NCBI GenBank assembly: GCA_964472195.1
Contig: CAYYJH010000051.1
Span: 1 to 21,921 of the forward strand
From: BS750m-G4 sp964472195
Lineage (GTDB): Bacteria; Bacteroidota; Ignavibacteria; Tepidaquicellales; Tepidaquicellaceae
Reading direction: 5' to 3'
Length of the DNA: 21,921 nt
The notes beneath the pieces were generated by a model that saw nothing but the letters and a program-made list of their open reading frames with translations, was not told where the DNA came from and searched no databases. Positions within the stretch are counted from its first letter, which is position 1. Every line of letters begins with the position of its first letter. A program made the position numbers and the translations under genes. This document shows, in pieces, positions 1 through 8,419 of this stretch.

Positions 1-11
1 TAATTTGAAAT

Positions 12-947
12 TTAAAGTGTCATATCAAAGTCTACTTTCAAAACTTCCTTTAATCCTTCTCTGTATGGTCTTGGATTATAACCAGGCATCAGGCTTTTTA
101 GGAAAGTTATGTCAGTTCTTTTTTCATACGTACCATCGGGTTTAGTTGTATCCCATTCTATTTCGCCTTCATATTTGAAAACTTCTTTTGCAATATCTAT
201 GTATTCTTTTATTGAGTTATCAAATCCTGTACCTATGTTTACAATCTTAGAGTCATTATAATTATTCATTAAAAAAATTAATGCATCGGCACAATCATCC
301 ACGAACAGTGCTTCTCTGCGGGGTTTACCTGTACCCCAGAATTTTAATTTTGCACCATTCTTTTTAGCATTTACAAATTTTTGGGTCAATGCTGCGATAA
401 AGTGACCGCTTTCAAGATTATAATTATCATTTGGACCGTACATGTTTGTGGGCATTGCAGCGATAGCGTTTATTCCGTACTGCTTTCTGTAGAGTTCGCA
501 AGCAATTACTCCCATTCCTTTAGCTACAGCGTAGCCCTTGTTAGTTTCCTCCAGTGGACCCGCCATGAATCGGCTTTCATTAATCGGTTGGGGATTCTCT
601 TTCGGGTATATGCAAGTTGAACCTGTGTAAAGAATTTTACTTTTTGGTATGCAGTTTTTCATAGCTTCTATGACATTCAAAATCATCAATGCATTCTGAT
701 AAAGGAAATCTGCTTGCCGCTCGCTGTTAGCTTTGATTCCTCCGACAAGACCAGCTACCATAAAAATATATTCCGGGTGTTCCTTTTTAAAGTACTCTTC
801 AATTTCGTTTATGCTCATCAGATTGAAACCATCTTCCTTGGATAGTGTGTTTACATTATTAAATCCCTGCTTTCCTAATTGTCTTAGGATAGAGCTGCCC
901 AGCATACCGGTACCACCGAAAATTAATATTTTACTATTCTTATCCAT
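12..947 (-). CDS. fcl: GDP-L-fucose synthase
   Basis: NADPH-dependent epimerase/reductase that turns GDP-4-keto-6-deoxymannose into GDP-L-fucose for surface glycans; cytoplasmic, extended SDR family. Seen: Rossmann motif GGTGMLG at residues 11-17, STCIYP at 110-115 (the family's catalytic Ser/Cys region), the family signature PLEETNKGYAVAK with the YxxxK pair Y139/K143, then MPTNMYGPNDNY and the FWGTGKPRREALFVDDCADA block. The 311-residue length is normal for the family. A TTG codon lies directly before the ATG in frame; I choose the ATG at 947. It lies 28 bases downstream of the aldehyde dehydrogenase on the same strand, so the two may be cotranscribed. The partner GDP-mannose 4,6-dehydratase is not in the window. 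Identification is firm; the upstream pathway is inferred. Confidence 0.93.
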   Translation of the reverse strand: MDKNSKILIFGGTGMLGSSILRQLGKQGFNNVNTLSKEDGFNLMSINEIEEYFKKEHPEYIFMVAGLVGGIKANSERQADFLYQNALMILNVIEAMKNCIPKSKILYTGSTCIYPKENPQPINESRFMAGPLEETNKGYAVAKGMGVIACELYRKQYGINAIAAMPTNMYGPNDNYNLESGHFIAALTQKFVNAKKNGAKLKFWGTGKPRREALFVDDCADALIFLMNNYNDSKIVNIGTGFDNSIKEYIDIAKEVFKYEGEIEWDTTKPDGTYEKRTDITFLKSLMPGYNPRPYREGLKEVLKVDFDMTL

Positions 948-975
948 CAAGGTTTTAATTTTTTAAATTATTTAT

Positions 976-2406
976 TTAACTTTGCATCACTAATATTTTT
1001 CTTTCTGTCATTTCTTCGATTGCATATTTTATTCCTTCACGTGCATTACCTGATTGCTTAACACCTCCATAAGGCATAGAATCCATTCTGTAAGTAGCAA
1101 CATCGTTAATTACAACACCGCCCACCTCTATGTTCTTATACGCAAAGAGAGCATTATTGATATTGTTTGTGAAGACTCCTGCCTGGAGACCAAAATCCGA
1201 AGCGTCAACTTCTCCAACTGCTTCTTTGAAATTGCTAAAAGGTTTAATTGTCATGAATGGAGCAAAAACTTCCTTACAGTTTACGTTTTGGCTCTTGTCT
1301 ACATTTGTCATGATAGTTGGTTCGAGTAATGCAGATTCTCTTTTGCCTCCAATGAGTATTTTACCTCCAGATTCGACAGCATCCGTAATCCAGCTCTCGA
1401 TTCTTTTTGCTTCTTTTTCATCAATCATAGAACCAACAATTGTATCCTCTTTGAAAGGGTCACCCACTATCAGCTTTTTCGTTTCGTTGAGTAGTAATTC
1501 CTGAAACTTTTCGTAAACTTTTTCGTGTACAAAAACCCGTTGTACTGAAATACAGCTTTGTCCGGCTTGAGCAAAAGCTCCTAATGCGATTTTAGATGAT
1601 GCTAAGTTAATATCTGCGGATTCATCGACAATGACACCGGCATTTCCACCAAGCTCCAGTGATGTTTTTTGATATGTAACCTTTTTCTTTATACCCCAGC
1701 CAACAGCAGGGCTTCCTGTAAAGCTGATAAGTTTAACTCTATCATCGGTCAAGAATTTTTCTGTTTCACTTCCGGAAGATGTAATGACATTAATTGGACA
1801 ATAGTTCAATCCCATTTCCTCACAACATTCTTTTATTATTCTACCAAGTTCAATACCGCAGCATAGAGAAGATGAAGCAGGCTTAAGGATAACTGTGTTC
1901 CCGGAAGCTAATGCGGGTGATATTTTATGTGCAGCTAAATTAACCGGGAAATTCCATGGAGTGATCGCAAAAATAATTCCCAGAGGGAATCTCTTTATGA
2001 TACCAATTTTATTCTCAGACCCTTTCAAAAGATCAAGGTCTAACACTTCACCTTCAATGCGTTTTACTTCTTCACTTCCAAGTTTAAACGTTAATACCGC
2101 CCTGTCTATTTCGATTCTCGAAAACTTGATAGGTTTACCGGTTTCGAGTGTTATTAAATATGCAAGATCTTCTTTTTGTTCAGAAATCTTATTCGATATT
2201 TTTTCGAGAAGAGAAGACCTCTGATATGCAGGGGTGTTTTTATATTTTGAAAAAGTTTCTGCTAAGTATTTTAAAGAAGTTTCTATTTGCTCTTTGTTTG
2301 TTTTATAAACTTGTTTAACGACTTCTTTATTGAAAGGGTTAACAATTTTAACTACTTCATCGGAGGAAGTAAATTCGTTCTTGATTAAAAACTTTTCAAT
2401 TTGCAT
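976..2406 (-). CDS. NAD(P)-dependent aldehyde dehydrogenase
   Basis: Oxidises an aldehyde to a carboxylic acid with NAD(P)+. Seen: cofactor and anion-hole motif TPWNFPVNLAAHK (N152), FTGSPAVG around 229-236, general base E251 in LELGGN, nucleophile C285 in GQSCISVQR, cofactor-ribose region EVFAPF, and a C-terminal tail MPYGGVKQSGNAREGIKYAIEEMTE. The 476 residues are normal for the superfamily. The C-terminal tail and GQSCISVQR resemble the lactaldehyde/phosphonoacetaldehyde-type branch, but the substrate cannot be read from sequence. An in-frame TTG lies two codons upstream; the ATG at 2406 is preferred. It is the first gene of a minus-strand pair with fcl; a link to fucose metabolism would be speculative. 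Confidence 0.9.
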   Translation of the reverse strand: MQIEKFLIKNEFTSSDEVVKIVNPFNKEVVKQVYKTNKEQIETSLKYLAETFSKYKNTPAYQRSSLLEKISNKISEQKEDLAYLITLETGKPIKFSRIEIDRAVLTFKLGSEEVKRIEGEVLDLDLLKGSENKIGIIKRFPLGIIFAITPWNFPVNLAAHKISPALASGNTVILKPASSSLCCGIELGRIIKECCEEMGLNYCPINVITSSGSETEKFLTDDRVKLISFTGSPAVGWGIKKKVTYQKTSLELGGNAGVIVDESADINLASSKIALGAFAQAGQSCISVQRVFVHEKVYEKFQELLLNETKKLIVGDPFKEDTIVGSMIDEKEAKRIESWITDAVESGGKILIGGKRESALLEPTIMTNVDKSQNVNCKEVFAPFMTIKPFSNFKEAVGEVDASDFGLQAGVFTNNINNALFAYKNIEVGGVVINDVATYRMDSMPYGGVKQSGNAREGIKYAIEEMTERKILVMQS

Positions 2407-2587
2407 GATCAAAAATATTTTGATTTAAATTAATAATTAAAATATACATTTAATAGTAAATTTAAATATTACAGGAGTAAAGGTATATGATAAACCGATG
2501 AATTTAAGAAATTTTTATACAGTAATACTTTTATAATTTTATAATGTGAAATATATTTTTATCTTAAAGTAAATTAAAAATAAGACT

Positions 2588-3595
2588 ATGGCTGAAAAAC
2601 CTACACAAAATCTGCCAGAAGCAAAGGTGCCGTTAACTTCGTTAATGGAGATTGCCGGTAATCTAATTGATTATGCAGGGTTATTACCTCCGTTGAGTTT
2701 ACCTGTAGTTCAAGCTTTTGAAAATTATATGTCATATCGGAATGGTGATTATAACTGGATGTTGTCGAGTTTTGTTTGCCCTATCGATAAACTGCCCGAA
2801 TTATCCAAATTGTTAAATGTTAAATACAAAGATGAAGATGGAATAAAAATTACTGTTTCAGGAAGGGAAGGGGATACGGAAAAGGAGTTTGTCAGTAAGT
2901 TAACAGAGGACATAGTACACTGGAAAGATTTTGCTGAATCATATAAAGGTAATGTCATTACGGATTCTTTTGTATGCAAACTTCCAGTAGAAGTTATAAG
3001 AACACATGATGTAAAGACTTTATCATCGATAATTTTGTTGATCTCAAAGCTTGTATCTGATAATATTGAGAATTCGGTTAAGATTTTTTTAGAGGGTGAT
3101 ATGACAAATAAGTGGAAGCGAAATGTGAAGATGGTCATTGATGCTATTAAGACACACAACTTGATGCTCAACGATATGAATTTTGCATTAAGATTAGGAG
3201 ATGCAAACGCATCGGAAATTCCCGAGCCAAAACAGATTGTTTATATTATCCGGGAATGTCTGAAAAGGGAGATAGTTATGAAAATTACAGGGGGTATGCA
3301 ATATCCGGTAAGACGATTTGCTGAAAGCATTCAAACTAAAACGCATGGTTTTTTAAATGTTTTAGGTTCTGGCGTTATTGTAATGAGGCACAACATTTCT
3401 AATCATGGTTTGGTTGAATTATTAAATAATGAAAAAGCGGAAAACTTCACTTTTACAGATGAATGTTTCTCCTGGCAAGACTGGGAAATAAATCTAAAAG
3501 ATATTAAATATTCCAGAAAATATTTAATGACCTCTATGGTAAGCAGTTACTTTGAAGAAGCAGTGGAGGGATTGAAAGTGAAGGGATTGTTGTAG
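2588..3595 (+). CDS. conserved protein of unknown function
   Basis: A 335-residue soluble protein with no signal peptide or membrane segment. The region at residues 27-70 (LIDYAGLLPPLSLPVVQAF followed by YMSYRNGDYNWMLSSFVCPIDKLPEL) resembles, from memory, the opening of an uncharacterised family seen in several bacterial phyla, in which an 'IDYAGLFPPA' block precedes a 'WMLGRFVVP' block. No catalytic motif of a known enzyme class is evident. It ends in a block with FTDECFSWQDWEI and a helical tail. It stands alone on the plus strand, divergent from the aldehyde dehydrogenase (about 180 AT-rich bases between) and 124 bases before secG. It is clearly protein-coding; I give no function. Confidence 0.8.
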   Translation: MAEKPTQNLPEAKVPLTSLMEIAGNLIDYAGLLPPLSLPVVQAFENYMSYRNGDYNWMLSSFVCPIDKLPELSKLLNVKYKDEDGIKITVSGREGDTEKEFVSKLTEDIVHWKDFAESYKGNVITDSFVCKLPVEVIRTHDVKTLSSIILLISKLVSDNIENSVKIFLEGDMTNKWKRNVKMVIDAIKTHNLMLNDMNFALRLGDANASEIPEPKQIVYIIRECLKREIVMKITGGMQYPVRRFAESIQTKTHGFLNVLGSGVIVMRHNISNHGLVELLNNEKAENFTFTDECFSWQDWEINLKDIKYSRKYLMTSMVSSYFEEAVEGLKVKGLL

Positions 3596-3719
3596 GATTA
3601 GTAATAATTATAGAAGGAAACAGCATTATTAGTATATAACAGGTTGTGTCTTCAGTTTGCAGATGGTTTTACAAATTATGACTTGTAATTATTATTTTTC
3701 TCAAGTAATTTAGCCATCT

Positions 3720-4127
3720 ATGATACCATTTTTAATTACAATATTAGTTTTTGTTTGCATTTTATTGATAACAGTAATATTGATGCAGGCTTCAAAAGGC
3801 GGCGGACTTATCGGAGCTATCGGTGGTACGAATGTTAGTACTATGTTTGGTGCGAGGCGTACATCAGATTTCCTATCAAAGACAACTGTTGTACTTGCTG
3901 TAATATTTTTACTATCATCCTTATTGCTTAATTTATACATAAGTAACATGACTGATACATCGGAAAGTATAATTCAGCAGCAAAGTGGGTCGCAGCAGCT
4001 TCCTCCTCCAACGGCTCCTCCGCAGAATCAGCTCCCGGGAGGAGATCAAACTAATCCGGAGACTAATCCGAATAATCCACAGACAAATCCGGATGGAAGC
4101 AATGAAACGAACAATCCAGCTCCTTAA
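3720..4127 (+). CDS. secG: SecG, preprotein translocase subunit, with long C-terminal tail
   Basis: Small inner-membrane subunit of the SecYEG translocon that supports SecA-driven export. Seen: two hydrophobic segments at about residues 3-22 and 55-75 separated by the conserved SecG loop QASKGGGLIGAIGGTNVSTMFGARRTSDFLSK. The remaining roughly 55 residues are hydrophilic and low complexity, rich in Pro, Asn, Gln and Thr, with repeated TNP/NNP units. This tail is dispensable in the family as far as is known and varies between species. The 135-residue length exceeds a minimal SecG (about 75) because of it. The structured RNA candidate and terminator directly downstream probably end this transcript. 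Confidence 0.92.
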   Translation: MIPFLITILVFVCILLITVILMQASKGGGLIGAIGGTNVSTMFGARRTSDFLSKTTVVLAVIFLLSSLLLNLYISNMTDTSESIIQQQSGSQQLPPPTAPPQNQLPGGDQTNPETNPNNPQTNPDGSNETNNPAP

Positions 4128-4151
4128 AATTGTATAAAATTGATTTTTATT

Positions 4152-4193
4152 TGTAAGTTCGTGGTAATCCACCCCTGCGGGGAAAAACTTATA
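4152..4193 (+). ncRNA. candidate structured RNA (three-way junction) in the secG 3' region
   Basis: Two 8-nt arms (TGTAAGTT at 4152-4159 and AACTTATA at 4186-4193, one G-T wobble) close a region that itself contains two adjacent hairpins: GTGG-TAAT-CCAC (4161-4172) and CCC-TGC-GGG (4173-4181). The GC-rich core stands out against its AT-rich surroundings. A terminator-like hairpin with a T-run follows 4 bases later. It could be a 3'-UTR element of secG, a small RNA, or a leader of the next gene. I recognise no known RNA family. Confidence 0.35.
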
Positions 4194-4197
4194 CCAG

Positions 4198-4226
4198 GCA
4201 TTCTGTTAATCCGGGATGCTTTTTTT
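4198..4226 (+). terminator. rho-independent terminator after secG
   Basis: Stem GCATTC (4198-4203) with GGATGC (4214-4219, one wobble), 10-nt loop, then seven T residues (4220-4226). It lies between secG and the DUF5683-type gene. Its position also argues against the TTG start at 4140 for the following gene, because that start would place the terminator inside the coding sequence. Confidence 0.6.
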
Positions 4227-4238
4227 GTTTTATCACTA

Positions 4239-4823
4239 ATGATTTTAATTTCAGTGTTTTCTTTTTTGCTTCCGTTTTGTTCAGCTTCAGCACAGTCATT
4301 AAATGAAGTGAATGTTAATGAAGACATTGAAAATATTAATAGTAAAGGTTTCTTTAAATCCGAATTAAGACATAAAGTTTTGTATGATACAATTGATACA
4401 AAAAGTTCGAAGAAGTTCGTAATGAAGAAATCTCCATGGACAGCAGTTGCTTTGTCAGCTGTTCTCCCAGGTCTCGGTCAGTTTTATAATGAATCGTATT
4501 GGAAAATCCCAATAATTGCTGCCGTAGGAGGATATTTTGGATTCGAGATTATAAGGAATAATAATAAGTTTCTTGAATACCGTGATAAGTATGCTGAATC
4601 TCAAAAAGATACTTTGTCAGGACTAAATCCCGTATATAAAGATTTTAGGGAGTTTTATAGAAACCAAAGAGATCAATTCATTATTTATTTTGGGCTTTTA
4701 TATCTTGTTAATCTTTTTGATGCATATGTAGATGCACATCTTTATGATTTCGATGTCAGCGATGAAGTAAAAATAGGTTTTTTAAAATATGGAAAATTAT
4801 TTAGGATAGATTATTATTTTTAG
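4239..4823 (+). CDS. DUF5683-type membrane protein with signal peptide
   Basis: A 194-residue envelope protein of unknown function. With the ATG at 4239 it begins MILISVFSFLLPFCSASAQS, a good signal peptide with a cleavage-like SASAQS. The frame is open upstream to a TTG at 4140, but that extension would cross the structured RNA and terminator and would bury the signal peptide. The core SPWTAVALSAVLPGLGQFYNESYWKIPIIAAVGGYFGFEI matches the DUF5683 pattern known from Bacteroidota (SALLPGLGQ.YN..YWK.P). It is followed by the charged KFLEYRDKYAES stretch, a second hydrophobic segment (FIIYFGLLYLVNLFDAYVDAHLYDFDV) and a short C-terminal part. It probably sits in the inner membrane or periplasm; no enzyme motif is seen. 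Confidence 0.8.
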   Translation: MILISVFSFLLPFCSASAQSLNEVNVNEDIENINSKGFFKSELRHKVLYDTIDTKSSKKFVMKKSPWTAVALSAVLPGLGQFYNESYWKIPIIAAVGGYFGFEIIRNNNKFLEYRDKYAESQKDTLSGLNPVYKDFREFYRNQRDQFIIYFGLLYLVNLFDAYVDAHLYDFDVSDEVKIGFLKYGKLFRIDYYF

Positions 4824-4865
4824 TATCAAATAAACTTTTATTAAATTCAAGTTATAACATATAAT

Positions 4866-6200
4866 ATGCGTGTTTATATAGAAAAGATTTCTGATTATGT
4901 TGATCAGGAGATCACATTAAAGGGATGGCTTTACAACATGAGGTCTGCCGGGAAGTTGATGTTCCCACAGATAAGAGATGGCTCGGGAATAATACAGGGA
5001 GTTGTATCAAAGAATGATGTATCGGAAAAAGTATGGGAAGATTTTTCTAAGTTAACACGGGAATCTTCTATAATTGTAAAGGGTAAAGTTGCAAAGCATC
5101 CCAAAAGAGAAAACGTGTTTGAAATCCAGATCAATGACATTGAGGTCATACAAATAGCAGAACCATATCCGATTACTCCCAAAGAGCATGGTGTTGAATT
5201 TTTAATGGACAGAAGACACCTGTGGCTAAGGGCTCCAAGGCAGGCTGCTATACTCAGAATCAGAAGTGAAATCATACAGGCAATACGGGATTATATGTAC
5301 AATAACGGATTTGTTTTGTTCGATACACCGATATTTACACCCAATGCATGCGAAGGAACATCCACGCTTTTCTCCACCGATTATTTTGATCTCGGTCAGG
5401 CTTATTTATCTCAATCCGGGCAGCTTTATGCAGAGTCTGGAGCTATGGCATTAGGAAAAGTCTATACACTCGGTCCTACGTTTAGAGCAGAATATTCGAT
5501 GACAAGAAAACACATCACTGAGTTCTGGATGATGGAACCTGAGATGGCATATTATGACCTCGATGATAATATGGATTTGATAGAAGATTTTTTGGAATAT
5601 GTGGTACAGAGGGTAATAAAAGTAAGAAAGACAGAACTTGATCTCTTAGAAAGAGACATCAACAAACTAGAGAAGATAAAAAAACCTTTCCCAAGAATCA
5701 CTTACGAGGAAGCTGTCAAAATCCTCAACGAAAAGGACATTCCATTATACAAAAAGACAGTGGATGGTGAGGAACAGATAAGACCATTTCCTTATGGTGA
5801 AGATTTCGGTGCTCCTCACGAAGAAGCAATTGTTGAAGATTTTGACAAACCTGTTATGGTTCACAGGTGGCCATCAGAAATAAAGGCTTTTTATATGAAA
5901 CGTGATCCTAAAAACCCAAAGTTATCACTTGGAGTCGATGTATTAGCCCCGGAAGGATTCGGTGAAATCATAGGTGGTTCACAGAGAGAAGACAATTTAG
6001 AATTATTAATCGAGAGAATAAATCAGCATGGTCTTCCTATGGAGGCTTTCGAGTGGTATCTTGACTTGCGTAAGTTCGGTAGTGTTCCTCACTCAGGTTT
6101 TGGATTAGGCATTGAAAGGTTTGTCAGCTGGATTTGTAACCTTGAGCATATCAGGGAAGCGATTCCTTTTGCAAGAAGACCGAATAGAATTACACCATGA
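4866..6200 (+). CDS. asnS: asparaginyl-tRNA synthetase
   Basis: Class IIb aminoacyl-tRNA synthetase that charges tRNA-Asn. Seen: N-terminal OB-fold anticodon-binding domain (about residues 1-100; ITLKGWLYNMRSAGKLMFPQIRDGSG), class II motif 2 beginning FRAEYS at 206, with FWMMEPEMAY following, and motif 3 GFGLGIERF at 411-419. The tail HIREAIPFARRPNRITP fits AsnRS; AspRS enzymes usually carry an 'FPRD' version here. The 444 residues fit the compact AsnRS type. A discriminating AsnRS implies direct Asn-tRNA synthesis rather than a GatCAB route, although both can coexist. It lies 42 bases after the DUF5683-type gene and 61 bases before the NYN nuclease gene. Confidence 0.95.
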   Translation: MRVYIEKISDYVDQEITLKGWLYNMRSAGKLMFPQIRDGSGIIQGVVSKNDVSEKVWEDFSKLTRESSIIVKGKVAKHPKRENVFEIQINDIEVIQIAEPYPITPKEHGVEFLMDRRHLWLRAPRQAAILRIRSEIIQAIRDYMYNNGFVLFDTPIFTPNACEGTSTLFSTDYFDLGQAYLSQSGQLYAESGAMALGKVYTLGPTFRAEYSMTRKHITEFWMMEPEMAYYDLDDNMDLIEDFLEYVVQRVIKVRKTELDLLERDINKLEKIKKPFPRITYEEAVKILNEKDIPLYKKTVDGEEQIRPFPYGEDFGAPHEEAIVEDFDKPVMVHRWPSEIKAFYMKRDPKNPKLSLGVDVLAPEGFGEIIGGSQREDNLELLIERINQHGLPMEAFEWYLDLRKFGSVPHSGFGLGIERFVSWICNLEHIREAIPFARRPNRITP

Positions 6201-6261
6201 TGAGGGAATTATTTTGCAACAGATGATGTAAATACAATAAAGGGAATATAATTTCAGTATT

Positions 6262-6723
6262 ATGAGAACAATAATTATAGATGCAAATAATCTTTTGTAC
6301 AGGGTTTTTAAGAATAAAAAAGTACAAAGTAAAAACGATAGTGAGCGTTTATCACTTGTTGAATCAGTTAAGTCACGACTCGGAAATCGTAATAAAGTAA
6401 TTTTTGTGTTTGATGGTCATGGTGATTCCAATACTTCCTCCATTATCTTTTCGGGTAATAAATCAGCCGATACATTAATATTAAAGTTTATAGAAAACTT
6501 TAGAAATCATAAATTATTAACAGTCGTAAGTTCTGATAATGAAATTAAGAGATTTGCGAATGTTTGCGGTTGTAAAGTTCAAAGTTCTGAATTGTTCTGG
6601 CAAATCATAAACAATCCTGCAAAAGATAAAAACATTAACCAGCTTTTTCTTTATGACGAGGATGAGAAGCCTTCCGGAATGAACAGGAAAGATCTTAATG
6701 AGTTCAGAAAATATTTTACGTAA
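6262..6723 (+). CDS. YacP-like NYN-domain ribonuclease
   Basis: A 153-residue protein with a PIN/NYN nuclease fold, the family that includes Bacillus YacP/Rae1, a ribosome-associated endoribonuclease. Seen: four acidic positions in the expected order, D7 in IIIDANNLL, D51 in VIFVFDGHGD, D70 in NKSADTLILKFIE and D92 in VVSSDNEIKRFA, which would form the metal site. The last third (PAKDKNINQLFLYDEDEKP) is charged and lacks a known domain. RNA cleavage is inferred from the family. It follows asnS by 61 bases on the same strand, a translation-related neighbourhood that suits a ribosome-linked nuclease but does not prove the link. Confidence 0.75.
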   Translation: MRTIIIDANNLLYRVFKNKKVQSKNDSERLSLVESVKSRLGNRNKVIFVFDGHGDSNTSSIIFSGNKSADTLILKFIENFRNHKLLTVVSSDNEIKRFANVCGCKVQSSELFWQIINNPAKDKNINQLFLYDEDEKPSGMNRKDLNEFRKYFT

Positions 6724-6853
6724 GGGATTTTTCCTATAGTTAATGCATTTATAAGATTTGTTTGCTTTTTCTTTTTTAATATAATATGAGTTCTTAGTTT
6801 ACTATATTTATTTTATTCAATTAAGAGATTTGCACTAAGACAATTTATAATTT

Positions 6854-7405
6854 ATGTCAATTAATTTCGAAGAAGTTCAGGATTTATTAAACAAATATAT
6901 AAAGAACGAAAATCTCAAGAAGCACTGTTATGCAGTTGAATCCTGCATGAGATATTATGCAAAGAAATTGGGAGAGGATGAAAACAGGTGGGCATGTGCA
7001 GGTTTACTTCATGACCTTGATTGGGAAATGTATCCGGATACACATCCTAATACTGCCGTTCCGATTTTCGAAGAAGCGGGATATGATAAAGATTTCATAG
7101 ATGCAATATTGGGACATGCTTATCCCGAAAGAACGAACGTTCCGCGTGATTCTGAAATGTCGAAATATCTTTTTGCGTGTGATGAAGTTACAGGCTTTGT
7201 AGTTGCTTATGCTCTTATGAAACCCGGAGGGCTTAATGAGGTACAATCAAAAGGTGTAAAGAAAAAGATGAAAGATAAAGGTTTTGCAAGGAATGTTAAT
7301 CGTGATGACATTCGAACGGGTGCAGAAGAGATTGGACTCGAACTTACAGAACATCTGGACAATATTATTGAGGCAATGAAAAACGATGAACGCTTAGGTT
7401 TATGA
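6854..7405 (+). CDS. HD-domain metal-dependent hydrolase
   Basis: A 183-residue HD-superfamily protein, probably a phosphohydrolase. Seen: first metal His H24 (KKHCYAVESC), the HD pair H53-D54 in GLLHDLDWE, a further His at 88 in ILGHAYPE, and the late Asp D110 in ACDEVTGF, the usual H...HD...D order. The remaining helices (MKPGGLNEVQSKGVKKKMKDKGFARNVNRDDI) resemble the small stand-alone HDIG proteins common in bacteria. The substrate is unknown. It lies 39 bases upstream of the ABC transporter ATPase gene and may share its transcript; the 130-base gap before it could hold a promoter, though I saw no convincing one. Confidence 0.8.
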   Translation: MSINFEEVQDLLNKYIKNENLKKHCYAVESCMRYYAKKLGEDENRWACAGLLHDLDWEMYPDTHPNTAVPIFEEAGYDKDFIDAILGHAYPERTNVPRDSEMSKYLFACDEVTGFVVAYALMKPGGLNEVQSKGVKKKMKDKGFARNVNRDDIRTGAEEIGLELTEHLDNIIEAMKNDERLGL

Positions 7406-7444
7406 TTATTATATTAATAGAGTAATTATATATTTTATTTTCAA

Positions 7445-8395
7445 ATGGCAATAATTAGCACAAAAAATATTACAAAAGAGTTTCCAGCTAAGAGTTTTTC
7501 TAAGGAGAGAATAACTGCTCTGAATAAATTTACGTTTAATGTAAATGAGGGTGTGATCTTTGGATTGTTGGGACCCAACGGAGCCGGAAAAACCACTCTT
7601 GTTAAAGTATTACTTGGAATACTCTTCCCAAATGAAGGTGAAGCTCAGATTTTTGAGAAGGATATAAGCGATGAAAGTATAAAGTCTAAAATTGGTTATC
7701 TTCCTGAAAACCATAAATTTCCTAATTATCTAAATGGTGAGCAGGTTTTGCGGTATTTCGGCAAGCTCAGCGGGATGAGTGATAGTGATGCTAAGAAAAA
7801 AACCGAAGAATACCTAAAACTTGTTGATATGGAGAAATGGAAAAAAACGAAGATAAAAAAATATTCAAAAGGTATGATGCAGAGGCTTGGTATGGCGCAG
7901 GCATTGATAAATGATCCTGAATTGATATTCCTCGATGAGCCTACGGATGGTGTTGATCCTATTGGGAGAAAAGAGATACGCGATATACTTTCTAATTTAA
8001 GGTCGCTTGGGAAGACTGTTTTTCTCAACTCGCACCTTTTAAGTGAGATAGAGCTCATTTGCGACAGGGTTGCTATTCTTAATAAAGGAGTATTGATTAG
8101 AGAAGGCAGCATAGAGGAAATGACAACATCCAAAGATAATTATAAATTTGTTACATCAGAAATGAGTGAAGAAGTTGTGAATGCTATTTTAACAAAACAT
8201 AAAGCAGTTCTTCAGAGTAACCATGAATTTCAATACAGGTCAGAGGATCTGAAAGGAGTTAATGAGGTAATAGATTTTTTAAGGTCGAAGAAAATTTTGA
8301 TACAGGACGTAACAAAAGAAAAAAACACTTTAGAAAGCATGTTTATAAATTTAATTGAGCAGCAATCAGAAGAGCAACAAAACAAAAAAACTTGA
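7445..8395 (+). CDS. ABC-2 type transporter ATP-binding protein
   Basis: Nucleotide-binding subunit of an ABC-2 (drug/lipid exporter-like) transporter. Seen: Walker A GPNGAGKTT starting at residue 43, Q-loop region with Glu in place of Gln (GYLPENH, normal in this subfamily), signature SKGMMQRLG from 141, Walker B LIFLDEP at 160-166, D-loop GVDP and H-loop H197. An accessory C-terminal domain follows (about 215-316), as in many CcmA/NatA-like ATPases. 316 residues. The partner permease starts 24 bases downstream. The substrate is unknown; gliding (GldA), antibiotic, lipid and polysaccharide export are all possible. Confidence 0.9.
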   Translation: MAIISTKNITKEFPAKSFSKERITALNKFTFNVNEGVIFGLLGPNGAGKTTLVKVLLGILFPNEGEAQIFEKDISDESIKSKIGYLPENHKFPNYLNGEQVLRYFGKLSGMSDSDAKKKTEEYLKLVDMEKWKKTKIKKYSKGMMQRLGMAQALINDPELIFLDEPTDGVDPIGRKEIRDILSNLRSLGKTVFLNSHLLSEIELICDRVAILNKGVLIREGSIEEMTTSKDNYKFVTSEMSEEVVNAILTKHKAVLQSNHEFQYRSEDLKGVNEVIDFLRSKKILIQDVTKEKNTLESMFINLIEQQSEEQQNKKT

Positions 8396-8419
8396 ACAAG
8401 TTAATATGAGAAAAGTATT

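Noticed and set aside
948..950. TTG start codon for GDP-L-fucose synthase
   Set aside because: An ATG follows immediately in frame and fits the family N-terminus. The TTG adds one residue without support.
4140..4238. N-terminal extension of the DUF5683-type protein from a TTG at 4140
   Set aside because: It would cross the structured RNA and the rho-independent terminator, and it would place the signal peptide internally. The ATG at 4239 gives a clean signal peptide.
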